From Hyphomicrobiales bacterium (GTDB lineage: Bacteria > Pseudomonadota > Alphaproteobacteria > Rhizobiales > Beijerinckiaceae): a stretch of DNA of 64,000 bases. The translations under genes and the position numbers were made by a program. The notes under the pieces are model-generated. The model was not told the DNA's origin. It saw only the letters and a program-made list of their open reading frames with translations, and searched no databases. Position 1 is the first letter of the stretch. Every line of letters starts with the position of its first letter. The stretch is from NCBI GenBank assembly GCA_027489535.1, contig JAIXZO010000017.1, positions 62,001 through 126,000 of the forward strand, given 5' to 3'. This document shows, piece after piece, positions 17,298-25,831 of the stretch.

Positions 17298-19610
17298 ATG
17301 TCCGTCAAGAAATTCGGGGTCGGCCAGCCGGTCCGCCGCGTCGAGGATCACCGGCTTCTGACCGGCGGCGGCCTCTATATGGACGACGTGCCATTGGAGA
17401 AATGCCTGCATGCCGTGGTGCTGCGCAGCCCGCACGCGCATGCCCGTTTCACCATCCGCGACGTCGAGGCCGCGAAGGCGCTCAAGGGCGTGAAGCTCGT
17501 GCTGACGGCGGCCGACATCACGCATCTCGGCGCGGTGCCTTGCCTTGCGCCGATGGCCAATGCGGACGGCACACGCAACCACGTGGCCGACATTCCCGTG
17601 CTGTGCGACGGCGTGGTCAAGCATGTAGGCGACGCCGTCGCCTTCGTGGTGGCCGACACGGTCGAACTCGCGCGCGACGCGGCCGAGGCCGTCGTGGTGG
17701 AATACGAGGTGCTTCCGCCCGTCGTGGACATGCGCGCGGCGCTCGCGAAGGGCTCGCCCTCGGTGTGGCCGCAGCAGCCGGACAATCTCTCCTTCGACGC
17801 CGAGATGGGCGACCGCGCCGCGGTGGACGCCGCCTTCGCCAAGGCCGCGCAGGTGGTGTCGCTCGACGTCGAGAACAACCGGCTCGTCACCAACTACATG
17901 GAGACGCGCGGCGCGATCGGCGAATGCTCGTCGGAGGGCTACAAGCTCACGGTGTCGAGCCAGGGCGTGCACGGCATCCGCGACACGATGGCCGCCAAGA
18001 TCATGAAGGTCGATCCCGGCAAGATCCGCGTCGTCACCGGCGACGTCGGCGGCGGTTTCGGCACGAAGACCTTCACCTATCGCGAATATCCGCTGGTGCT
18101 GGAGGCCGCGAAACGGCTCCGTCGCCCCGTCAAATGGATCGCCGACCGCACCGACCATTTCGTCGGGGACGCGCAGGGCCGCGACAATTTCGCCAAGGCC
18201 GAAGTCGCGCTCGATTCGCAGGGCCGCTTTCTGGCGATGCGCTTCGACATTCTCGGCAATCTGGGGGCCTATCTTTCGCAATACGGGCCCTACATCCCCT
18301 ATCTCGGCTCGACCATGATGACGGGCGTCTATCGTACGCCGCTGATTCATGTGCGCGTGCGCGGCGTCTACACCAACACGGTTCCGGTCGACGCCTATCG
18401 CGGCGCGGGCCGGCCGGAGGCGGCCTATTTGCTCGAACGGTTGGTCGATCACGCGGCGCGCGCCACGGGCCTGAAGCAGGACGTCATCCGCCGCCGCAAC
18501 TTCATTTCGCCCAAGGCGATGCCCTACAAGACCCCGGTCGGCGGACGCACCTACGATACCGGCGACTTCGACGCGCATATGACGCGCGCGATGGAAACCG
18601 CCGATTGGAACGGCTTCAAGGACCGCGTGAAGACCTCGCGCAAGGCCGGGAAGCTGCGCGGCATCGGCCTTGCGACCTACATCGAATGCACCGCTTGGGG
18701 CTCCGGCGAGGAGGTCGAGGTTCGTTTGGAGACCGACGGCACCGTCACGATCTTCTCGGGCACGCAGTCCAACGGGCAGGGGCACGCGACGGCCTATGCG
18801 CAGTTCGCCGCCCAGCATCTCGACCTGCCGCTCGACCGCATCCGCGTGGTGCAGGGCGATACGGCGACGGTCGCCACCGGACACGGGACGGGCGGCTCGC
18901 GTTCGATCCCCGTGGGCGGCGTCTCCGTCGGTCTCGCGGCGGCCGATCTGGCCGAAAAGCTCAAGCGGCTGGCATCGGACGCTCTCGAGACCTCCGTCGA
19001 CGATCTTGAAATCGCGGACGGGGCGGTGCGCGTGGTCGGCACCGACCGTCGCGTCGGCTTCACCGAACTCGCGCAGCTTCCCGCCGCGACGCCCGCGATG
19101 CGCACGGGGGAGGGCGACTTCACCCCGCCCGACGCGACCTATCCCAACGGCACGCATGTGGCCGAGGTCGAGATCGACCCGGAAACCGGCGTCACCACCA
19201 TCGTCAACTACACGATCTGCGACGATTTCGGCGTGGCCGTGAACCCGATGCTGCTCGCCGGCCAAGTCCATGGCGGCGTCGCGCAGGGCATCGGGCAGGC
19301 GTTGCTCGAACGCACCGTCTACGATGCCGAGGGCCAGCTCGTGACGGCGTCCTTCATGGATTACTGCCTGCCGCGGGCCGGCGACATGCCGTCCTTCGCC
19401 TTCGAGACGCTCAACGTGCCGTCCACGACCAACCCGCTCGGCATCAAGGGCGCGGGCGAGGCGGGCTCCATCGGATCGTGCCCGGCGGTGATCAACGCCG
19501 TCGTGGATGCGCTCGACCGTGCCTACGGCATCCGCAGCATCGACATGCCGGCGACGCCCGACCGGGTGTTCGCGGCCATCCGGGCGGCGACCCTTCAGGC
19601 CGCCGAGTGA
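17298..19610 (+). CDS. Molybdenum hydroxylase large subunit, form-II CoxL-like, second copy
   Basis: Large molybdopterin subunit of the xanthine dehydrogenase / CO dehydrogenase family, 770 residues. It starts MSVKKFGVGQPVRRVEDHRL; the ATG at 17298 has CGGGA a few bases upstream and fits the family better than the in-frame ATG at 17277. The active-site loop is AYRGAGR (residues 366-372) and the catalytic base is Glu721 in KGAGEAGSIG, so it is form II. It is clearly paralogous to the protein at 4930-7290 over its whole length. It lacks adjacent 2Fe-2S and FAD subunits but is followed by two cytochrome c genes and preceded by a rhodanese gene. Substrate unknown. Confidence 0.92.
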   Translation: MSVKKFGVGQPVRRVEDHRLLTGGGLYMDDVPLEKCLHAVVLRSPHAHARFTIRDVEAAKALKGVKLVLTAADITHLGAVPCLAPMANADGTRNHVADIPVLCDGVVKHVGDAVAFVVADTVELARDAAEAVVVEYEVLPPVVDMRAALAKGSPSVWPQQPDNLSFDAEMGDRAAVDAAFAKAAQVVSLDVENNRLVTNYMETRGAIGECSSEGYKLTVSSQGVHGIRDTMAAKIMKVDPGKIRVVTGDVGGGFGTKTFTYREYPLVLEAAKRLRRPVKWIADRTDHFVGDAQGRDNFAKAEVALDSQGRFLAMRFDILGNLGAYLSQYGPYIPYLGSTMMTGVYRTPLIHVRVRGVYTNTVPVDAYRGAGRPEAAYLLERLVDHAARATGLKQDVIRRRNFISPKAMPYKTPVGGRTYDTGDFDAHMTRAMETADWNGFKDRVKTSRKAGKLRGIGLATYIECTAWGSGEEVEVRLETDGTVTIFSGTQSNGQGHATAYAQFAAQHLDLPLDRIRVVQGDTATVATGHGTGGSRSIPVGGVSVGLAAADLAEKLKRLASDALETSVDDLEIADGAVRVVGTDRRVGFTELAQLPAATPAMRTGEGDFTPPDATYPNGTHVAEVEIDPETGVTTIVNYTICDDFGVAVNPMLLAGQVHGGVAQGIGQALLERTVYDAEGQLVTASFMDYCLPRAGDMPSFAFETLNVPSTTNPLGIKGAGEAGSIGSCPAVINAVVDALDRAYGIRSIDMPATPDRVFAAIRAATLQAAE

Positions 19611-19748
19611 GCTTTCGAGGCGCGCTTGCATCCGTGCAAACGCGCCTCGGCATCCGTGACGGTCGACGACGCGGGCCGCGCCGTCGATGCTCTCAAGCGT
19701 GAAGTGCGTCCCCCGCGCCCATGGCGCCGCATTGCAAGGATTTCGCTC

Positions 19749-20192
19749 GTGAACCGCATCGCCTATGCCTGCGTCGCCGCCTTTTCTCTGGTCGGCCTCT
19801 CCGCCGCGATTGCCCAGACCGACCCCATCGCCCAGCGCAAGCAGCTCATGAAATCCGTCGGCGGCGCGACCCGCGACCCCGGCCAGATGATGCAGGGCCG
19901 CCAAGCCTTCGACCTCGCCAAGGTCAAGGCGAGCCTCGAAATCTATGTCGATGCCGCCGGCAAGATGTCGGGCCTTTACCCCGCAGGAACCGAGACCGGC
20001 GGCGAGACCACCGCGTCGCCCAAGATCTGGCAGACCAAGGCCGATTTCGACGCCCGCTTCGCCAAGTTCGGCGCCGATTCCAAGGCCGCGCTGGCCGCGA
20101 TCACCGATGAGGCGAGCTTCAAGACCGAGTTCCCCAAGGTCGCCCAGAATTGCGGTTCCTGCCACGAGGTCTACCGCGTCGAGCGGAAGTGA
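19749..20192 (+). CDS. Cytochrome c' (class II c-type cytochrome)
   Basis: Periplasmic monoheme cytochrome of 147 residues. The start is GTG at 19749 with an AAGGA ribosome binding site 8 bp before; it yields a good signal peptide (VNRIAYACVAAFSLVGLSAA and a cleavage near AIAQ). The body is a four-helix protein beginning DPIAQRKQLMKSVGGA, and the heme site CGSCHEVYR sits at the very C-terminus, the hallmark of cytochrome c'. Cytochromes c' bind NO or shuttle electrons. It lies 138 bp after the CoxL-like gene and 4 bp before the diheme cytochrome gene, so the two cytochromes are co-transcribed. Confidence 0.93.
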   Translation: MNRIAYACVAAFSLVGLSAAIAQTDPIAQRKQLMKSVGGATRDPGQMMQGRQAFDLAKVKASLEIYVDAAGKMSGLYPAGTETGGETTASPKIWQTKADFDARFAKFGADSKAALAAITDEASFKTEFPKVAQNCGSCHEVYRVERK

Positions 20193-20196
20193 CGTC

Positions 20197-21147
20197 ATGC
20201 GCCGAGGCCGCATCGTCGCCGCGGCCTTCGGCCTCGCCGCTCTCGGAGCCGCGGGCTTTTTTGCGCTGACCTCGCCCGCGACTTGGCGGCTTCTGCGCGG
20301 AGATGCGGGCGGACCGATCGGCTTGGCGCTGCCGAGCGCGGAACGCGGCCGCACGATGTTCGACGTCGGGGGCTGCGCCTCGTGCCACGCCACGCCGGGG
20401 CAGGACGACCGCACGCGGCTCGGCGGCGGCGCGCCGCTGCCGACGCCCTTCGGCACCTTCCGCGCCCCGAACATCTCGCCCGACGCCGCGGACGGCATCG
20501 GCAGGTGGAGCTTCAACGATTTCCTCGTCGCGATGCGCGAGGGGGTGTCTCCGGACGGGCGGCACTATTACCCGTCCTTCCCGTTCACCTCCTATGCCCT
20601 GATGTCGAGGACGGATCTCGGCGATCTGTTCGCCTATCTGAAGACGCTCCCGCCCGTTTCCGGCCGTGCGCCCGATCACGATCTCGCCTTCCCCTTCACC
20701 CTCCGGCGCGGTGTGGGGCTGTGGAAGCTCGCCTTTTTCGACGGCGCACGCTTCAAGCCCGATCCTCTGCGCGACGCTGTCTGGAACCGGGGCGCTTATC
20801 TCGCGAACGGACCCGGTCACTGCGCGGAGTGCCACTCGCCCCGCAACGCGTTCGGCGCGATCATTGGGGAGAAGCGCTACGCCGGCGGGCCCGACCCGGA
20901 AGGCAAGGGCGGCTTCGTGCCCAACGTCACGCCGCACGAAACCGGTCTGGCGTCATGGTCGGCGGCGGACATCGCGGAATTGCTGAAGACGGGCTTCACC
21001 CCGGACTTCGACTCCGTCGGGGGCTCCATGGCTGCGGTGGTCAAGAACACGGCGCGCCTCACGGATGCGGACCGCGACGCGATGGCGGCCTATCTCAAGT
21101 CGCTGCCTCCGATCGCAAGCGAACGCCCGAAGAAATCGGGCGGCTGA
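20197..21147 (+). CDS. Diheme c-type cytochrome
   Basis: Periplasmic or membrane-anchored cytochrome of 316 residues with two class-I heme sites, GCASCHATPG and HCAECHSPRN, each in its own domain with a later methionine as possible axial ligand. The N-terminal hydrophobic helix (about residues 6-24) may be an uncleaved anchor or signal peptide. It resembles the cytochrome subunits of alcohol, sorbose and nicotinate dehydrogenases, which accept electrons from a partner dehydrogenase. Placed 4 bp after the cytochrome c' gene and downstream of the second CoxL-like subunit, it may carry that enzyme's electrons to the respiratory chain. That link is inference from position. Confidence 0.9.
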   Translation: MRRGRIVAAAFGLAALGAAGFFALTSPATWRLLRGDAGGPIGLALPSAERGRTMFDVGGCASCHATPGQDDRTRLGGGAPLPTPFGTFRAPNISPDAADGIGRWSFNDFLVAMREGVSPDGRHYYPSFPFTSYALMSRTDLGDLFAYLKTLPPVSGRAPDHDLAFPFTLRRGVGLWKLAFFDGARFKPDPLRDAVWNRGAYLANGPGHCAECHSPRNAFGAIIGEKRYAGGPDPEGKGGFVPNVTPHETGLASWSAADIAELLKTGFTPDFDSVGGSMAAVVKNTARLTDADRDAMAAYLKSLPPIASERPKKSGG

Positions 21148-21354
21148 CGAGAGGCCGCGCCGGCTGCGTGATCTGCACGAAACGGGGGCAAGCGCCCCAA
21201 AACGGCTGCGGCCATGCTTGCTGCGTATGCCTTGCATGTCGCAACGGCACTTTTGCATCGCACCATGAATCCCATATCCGATGCTGCAACGCATCAAGCT
21301 CGAAACGGCGGTCCGAACCTGCCGTTTCCGCCGCACTTCTCAGGGATCGCCACG

Positions 21355-21456
21355 ATGTTCATCATCATCGCCTACCGCTTCATCGCCGAAATCATGGCCG
21401 ACGTCCGCGCGATGCGCGCGAGCATGAGCAAGAACAACGTGTTCATGGCCGACTGA
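21355..21456 (+). CDS. Possible 33-residue small protein
   Basis: Short open frame MFIIIAYRFIAEIMADVRAM..., with a hydrophobic N-terminus and a basic amphipathic second half ending in VFMAD. A weak AGGGA lies 12 bp before the ATG, and a strong hairpin follows 22 bp after the stop. The frame is open upstream to 21214, but that extension has no recognisable character. I do not recognise a family. The 207 bp between the diheme cytochrome gene and this ATG hold no other gene that I can support. Confidence 0.4.
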   Translation: MFIIIAYRFIAEIMADVRAMRASMSKNNVFMAD

Positions 21457-21478
21457 AACCACTGCATCGACGACCGAC

Positions 21479-21501
21479 ATGCCCGGCCTCGCGCCGGGCA
21501 T
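21479..21501 (+). terminator. Hairpin terminator after the cytochrome region
   Basis: Perfect 9-bp stem ATGCCCGGC / GCCGGGCAT with a 5-base loop, followed by a weak T-rich stretch (TCGCGTTTCTGG). It lies between the small open frame and the convergent parE gene and can act in either direction. Confidence 0.65.
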
Positions 21502-21549
21502 TCGCGTTTCTGGGATCGAGAAGGCCCTGGGGCCTATTCGCGCCGATCC

Positions 21550-23607
21550 TCAGATGTCGACCAGTTCCTTGGCGAATTCCGCCCGCTCCTGGATGAAGCT
21601 GAACCGTGCTTCGGGCTTGTTGCCCATCAGGCGTTCTACGACCGCGGCGGTGTCCAGACGGTCTTCGGTCTCCACTTCGACGCGCAGAAGCATGCGCTTC
21701 TTCGGGTCCATCGTGGTTTCCTTGAGCTGGGCGGGCATCATCTCGCCGAGGCCCTTGAAGCGGCCGATCTCGACGTTGGACTTGCCCTTGAAGACGGTCT
21801 TCAGCAGCTCGTCCTTATGGGCGTCGTCGCGTGCATAGACCGTCTTCCCGCCGTGGCCGAGGCGGTAGAGCGGCGGCACGGCGAGGAAGAGGTGGCCGCC
21901 GTCGATCAGCTTCGGCATCTGGCGGTAGAAATAGGTGATGAGCAGCGAGGCGATGTGCGCGCCGTCCACGTCCGCGTCGGTCATGATGACCACGCGCTCG
22001 TAACGCAGGTCTTCGGGCCGGTAATGCGAGCCCGCACCGCAGCCCAGCGCCTGCACCAAGTCCTGCAATTGCTGATTGGCGGCGAGCTTGTCGCGGGTGG
22101 CGTTGGCGACGTTGAGGATCTTGCCGCGCAGCGGCAGCACCGCCTGCGTGCGGCGGTCGCGCGCCTGCTTGGCCGAGCCGCCCGCCGAATCGCCCTCGAC
22201 GATGAAGATTTCGGAGTCGGTCATGCCCGCATTGCTGCAATCCGCCAGCTTGCCGGGCAGGCGCAGCTTGCGGACGGCGGTCTTGCGCTGCACGTCCTTT
22301 TCGGCGCGGCGGCGCAGGCGCTCGTCGGCGCGTTCGATGGCCCAGTCGAGCAGCTTGATGGCTTGCGAGGGCGAGGCCGCCAGCCAGTGGTCGAACGCGT
22401 CGCGCACGGCGTTTTCGACGATGCGCGAGGCTTCGACGGAGGCGAGCTTGTCCTTGGTCTGGCCTTGGAACTCAGGCTCCCGGATGAACACCGAGAGCAT
22501 GCCCGCCGCCGTCGCCATCACGTCGTCGGCGGTGACGTTGGCGGCACGCTTGGTCTGGCCGACGCGCTCCGCATGGTCGCGCAAGCCGCGCAGCAGCGCG
22601 ATGCGAAGGCCTTGCTCGTGCGTGCCGCCTTCGGCGGTGGGAATGGTGTTGCAGTAGGAATTGACGAAGCCGTCCTCGCCGCCGCCGAGCCAGATGACGG
22701 CCCATTCGAGCGAGCCGTGGCCGCCCGCCTTTTCGATCTTGCCCGCGAAGATCTGGTCGGCCACCAGATTGCGGCCGACGATTTCGCCCGCGAGATAATC
22801 GCGCAACCCGCCCGGAAACTTGAACGTGGCCTCGGCCGGCACGTCGGTGCCCTGCACGAGTTCGGGCGCGCAGGACCAGCGGATCTCGACGCCGCCGAAC
22901 AGATAGGCCTTCGAGCGCGCCATTCGGAACAGCCGCGCGGGGACGAAATGCGCCTTCTCGCCGAAGATCTGCGCGTCGGGCTTGAAGCGCACCTTAGTGC
23001 CGCGGCGGTTGAGCACGCGGCCCAGCGTTTCGAGGCCGGTGACCGGGAGGCCTCGCGAGAACACCTGCCGATAGAGCTGCTGGCCGCGCGCGACTTCCAC
23101 TTCCAGCAGTTCGGAGAGCGCATTGACCACCGAAATGCCGACGCCGTGCAGGCCGCCGGAGGTCTCGTAGACCTTCGAGTCGAATTTTCCGCCCGCGTGC
23201 AGCGTCGTCATGATGACTTCGAGCGCCGACTTGTCGGGGAATTTCGGGTGGGAATCGATCGGGATGCCGCGGCTGTTGTCGGAGACGGACAGGCGGCCCT
23301 CTGCGTCGAGCTCGACGGTGATGACGTTGGCATGGCCCGCGACGGCCTCGTCCATGGAATTGTCGATCACTTCGGCGAAGAGGTGATGCAGCGCCTTCTC
23401 GTCGGTGCCGCCGATATACATGCCCGGGCGGCGACGCACCGGCTCCAAGCCTTCGAGCACTTCGATGGCGGAGGCCGTGTATCCGGCTTCGCCCGGCGTG
23501 CCGGCGACGGGAGCGCGGGCGGCCTTCAGCTTGGCCGCCGGGGACTCCGTCGCTTCCGGCATTTTGCGGGCGGCATTTCCGCCGAAAAGGTCGTCGCTGT
23601 CGGACAT
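21550..23607 (-). CDS. parE: DNA topoisomerase IV subunit B
   Basis: ATPase subunit of topoisomerase IV, which separates linked daughter chromosomes; 685 residues. The GHKL ATPase domain shows DNSMDEAVAGHA, DNSRGIP, and GGLHGVGISVVNALSE. The TOPRIM domain shows EGDSAGGSAKQARDR and the metal-binding MTDADVDGAHI, and the C-terminus reads MLLRVEVE, RLMGNKPEARF, the end typical of ParE rather than the longer GyrB. It starts MSDSDDLFGG at the ATG at 23607. The gene stands alone and diverges from the M81 peptidase gene across 160 bp. Confidence 0.97.
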   Translation of the reverse strand: MSDSDDLFGGNAARKMPEATESPAAKLKAARAPVAGTPGEAGYTASAIEVLEGLEPVRRRPGMYIGGTDEKALHHLFAEVIDNSMDEAVAGHANVITVELDAEGRLSVSDNSRGIPIDSHPKFPDKSALEVIMTTLHAGGKFDSKVYETSGGLHGVGISVVNALSELLEVEVARGQQLYRQVFSRGLPVTGLETLGRVLNRRGTKVRFKPDAQIFGEKAHFVPARLFRMARSKAYLFGGVEIRWSCAPELVQGTDVPAEATFKFPGGLRDYLAGEIVGRNLVADQIFAGKIEKAGGHGSLEWAVIWLGGGEDGFVNSYCNTIPTAEGGTHEQGLRIALLRGLRDHAERVGQTKRAANVTADDVMATAAGMLSVFIREPEFQGQTKDKLASVEASRIVENAVRDAFDHWLAASPSQAIKLLDWAIERADERLRRRAEKDVQRKTAVRKLRLPGKLADCSNAGMTDSEIFIVEGDSAGGSAKQARDRRTQAVLPLRGKILNVANATRDKLAANQQLQDLVQALGCGAGSHYRPEDLRYERVVIMTDADVDGAHIASLLITYFYRQMPKLIDGGHLFLAVPPLYRLGHGGKTVYARDDAHKDELLKTVFKGKSNVEIGRFKGLGEMMPAQLKETTMDPKKRMLLRVEVETEDRLDTAAVVERLMGNKPEARFSFIQERAEFAKELVDI

Positions 23608-23767
23608 CGGGATCGGTTCACCTGATTCGCTCTGTCGGTACTATCGCATGCCCGCCTGCAGAAGGGGAACGGATCGGAAACGTTCGTCCACCGCGCGATG
23701 CGGTTGCGCTGGTGCGGGGGCCGCGGATAGCTTGGCTTGCGTCCTTCATTCCGGCTTCGGGTTTTTC

Positions 23768-25249
23768 ATGTCGCGCATCGCCATCGGCGGGTTTCTCCAC
23801 GAGACCAACACCTTCGTCCCCGCCCTCACGACGTGGGAGGCGTTCGCGCAGGACGGCGCCTGGCCCGGCGCGATGGAAGGCGAGGCGATCTTCACGCGTC
23901 TCGCGGGGCTCAATTTGGGCATTTCCGGATTCATGGACGAGGCGACGCTGCGCGGGCACGAACTGCTGCCGCTGGCATGGGCCATGGCGCAGCCGAGCGG
24001 CACGGTCGAGCGCGCGACCTTCGAGCGCGGCTGCGAGGCCATCCTGAAGCCGCTGCGGGGCGCGCGCGTCGACGCGGTGTTCATCGAGCTGCACGGCGCG
24101 ATGGTGGCGGAGGGGTTCGACGACGCGGAAGCCGAATTGCTGCGGCGGGTGCGCGAGGTCGTAGGGCCCGACGTGCCGATCCTCGGTACGCTCGACCTGC
24201 ACGCCAACGTGGCTCGGGAGCTTGCGGAGGGGGCGAACATGCTCACCTCCTATCGCACCTATCCGCATACCGACTGGGGACTGACGGGCAAGCGCGCTGC
24301 GCAGCTGTTCGACCGCGTGATGGCGTGGGGCCCGCGCCCGGGGAAAGCCTATCGACAGGCGCCGTTTCTGGTGCCGGTGACGACGGGGTGCACCTTCACC
24401 GAGCCGTCGGGCTCGCTCTACGCGATGATCCCGGCCATCGAGGCGGAGACGGGGGCGGCTTTGTCGCTGAACATGGGCTTTCCGCCCGCCGACATCCCCG
24501 ACGTGGGGCCGACGGTGATCGCCTATGCGGCCGATCAAGCCTCGGCGGACCGCGCGGCGGACCGGTTGTTCGAGGCGCTGCTCGCGGCTGAAGGCGGGTT
24601 TGCGCGGCATCGCAAGCTGCCGGTGGGCGAGGCCGTGGCCCATGCGATCGCGGCCGCCGCGCGTGCGTCGAAGCCGATCGTGGTGGCCGACACGCAGGAC
24701 AATCCCGGCGCGGGATCTCCCTCCAACACGACGGGCCTGATCTTGGAACTGCTGGCGCAGGGTGCGCGCGGCGCGCTTGTCGGCATCGTGCATGATCCGG
24801 CGGCGGCAGCCGCAGCCCATGCGGCGGGGCTCGGCGGCAGCGTCGCGCGGCTCGGCGGCGGCGGAACCGGGCCGGGCCAGCAACCGGCGGAAGGACCGTG
24901 GACCGTAACCGCGCTCAGCGACGGCCGCTTCGCGGGCACCGCACCGATGCTGCGCTCCGACACGGTGGAGATGGGGCCGACGGCGGTGCTGGCGAAGGAG
25001 GGCGTCGAGGTGCTGGTCGCGACCATCCGGCAGCAGCCGATCCACCGCGAGACGTTCTCCCATATCGGGCGCGATCCGCGTGCGGCGAAGATCTTGGGAC
25101 TGAAAAGTTCGGCGCATTTCCGGGCGGGCTTTCAGGAGATCGCCGAGGAGGTGGTCGTCTGTCTCGCGCCCGGCGAGAACCCGGAAGATCCCGAGGCTCT
25201 GCCCTTCACGCGCATTCGGCCGGGCGTGAGGCGCCGGCCAGCGTGGTGA
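23768..25249 (+). CDS. M81-family metallopeptidase (MlrC-like)
   Basis: Zinc peptidase of 493 residues related to MlrC, the enzyme that finishes degradation of microcystin and other cyclic peptides. The N-terminus RIAIGGFLHETNTFVP carries the first metal-binding histidine, and LDLHANV (about residue 142) and SYRTYPHTDW hold further ligands; DTQDNPGAGSPSNT is a family motif in the second domain. The ATG at 23768 agrees with family starts; the open frame before it does not. The true substrate in this organism is unknown, as M81 proteins are widespread in bacteria that never meet microcystin. Confidence 0.92.
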   Translation: MSRIAIGGFLHETNTFVPALTTWEAFAQDGAWPGAMEGEAIFTRLAGLNLGISGFMDEATLRGHELLPLAWAMAQPSGTVERATFERGCEAILKPLRGARVDAVFIELHGAMVAEGFDDAEAELLRRVREVVGPDVPILGTLDLHANVARELAEGANMLTSYRTYPHTDWGLTGKRAAQLFDRVMAWGPRPGKAYRQAPFLVPVTTGCTFTEPSGSLYAMIPAIEAETGAALSLNMGFPPADIPDVGPTVIAYAADQASADRAADRLFEALLAAEGGFARHRKLPVGEAVAHAIAAAARASKPIVVADTQDNPGAGSPSNTTGLILELLAQGARGALVGIVHDPAAAAAAHAAGLGGSVARLGGGGTGPGQQPAEGPWTVTALSDGRFAGTAPMLRSDTVEMGPTAVLAKEGVEVLVATIRQQPIHRETFSHIGRDPRAAKILGLKSSAHFRAGFQEIAEEVVVCLAPGENPEDPEALPFTRIRPGVRRRPAW

Positions 25250-25310
25250 AGATGCAGACGGCGTGACGCACCCGCTTGCGGTTGCGCCGCACCGTCCTTA
25301 GCTTCGGTTT

Positions 25311-25826
25311 ATGTTGCGCTTGATCCTCTTTCGCCACGCCAAGGCCGTTCCCCACGGGAGCGCGCCCGATCCCGAGCGCGACCTGACCGAAAGCGGGCGG
25401 GCGGATGCCGCCGCCATGGGGCGCTATTGCGCCGAGGAAATGCTCTATCCCGACCTCGTGCTCGTCTCCCCCGCACAGCGGACGCGTCGCACATGGGAGA
25501 TGGCCGCGCCGGCCCTTTCCGATTCCCCGGTCGAATATTCCGCCGCACTCTACCAAGCCGACGAGAAACGCCTGTTGGACCTCGTCCGCGCGACGCGCGG
25601 GGACGTGCGCACCTTGATGGTGGTCGGCCACAATCCCTCGGTGGAGGATTTGGCGCGCGCGCTGGTCGGCCATGGCGATCGCTATGCCTATGGCCGGATG
25701 CAGTCGCATTTCCCGACCGCCGGCGTCGCCGTGATCGATTTTCCGGTCGAGGACTGGTCGCATATCGAGCGGCGGACGGGGCGGCTGGATCGCTTCCGCG
25801 TTCCCGATGCGGGCGGGAGCGTCTGA
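25311..25826 (+). CDS. SixA-like phosphohistidine phosphatase
   Basis: Small histidine-phosphatase family protein, 171 residues. The catalytic motif is FRHAKAVP (residues 7-14), with RHA in place of the RHG of phosphoglycerate mutases, as in SixA. The second histidine is in VVGHNPSVEDLA. SixA dephosphorylates phosphohistidine on phosphotransfer proteins. It is followed after 5 bp by the YcjX-like gene, so it probably heads a three-gene operon. Confidence 0.9.
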   Translation: MLRLILFRHAKAVPHGSAPDPERDLTESGRADAAAMGRYCAEEMLYPDLVLVSPAQRTRRTWEMAAPALSDSPVEYSAALYQADEKRLLDLVRATRGDVRTLMVVGHNPSVEDLARALVGHGDRYAYGRMQSHFPTAGVAVIDFPVEDWSHIERRTGRLDRFRVPDAGGSV

Positions 25827-25831
25827 CCCGA

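Noticed and set aside
16881-20516. A 1211-codon open frame antisense to the second CoxL-like gene, the rhodanese end and the cytochrome c' gene
   Set aside because: It covers several well-supported genes on the other strand; composition is Arg/Ala/His/Gly-rich shadow sequence.
21182-21200. GGGGC-AAGC-GCCCC hairpin after the diheme cytochrome gene as a terminator
   Set aside because: Only five stem pairs and no T-run; too weak to support.
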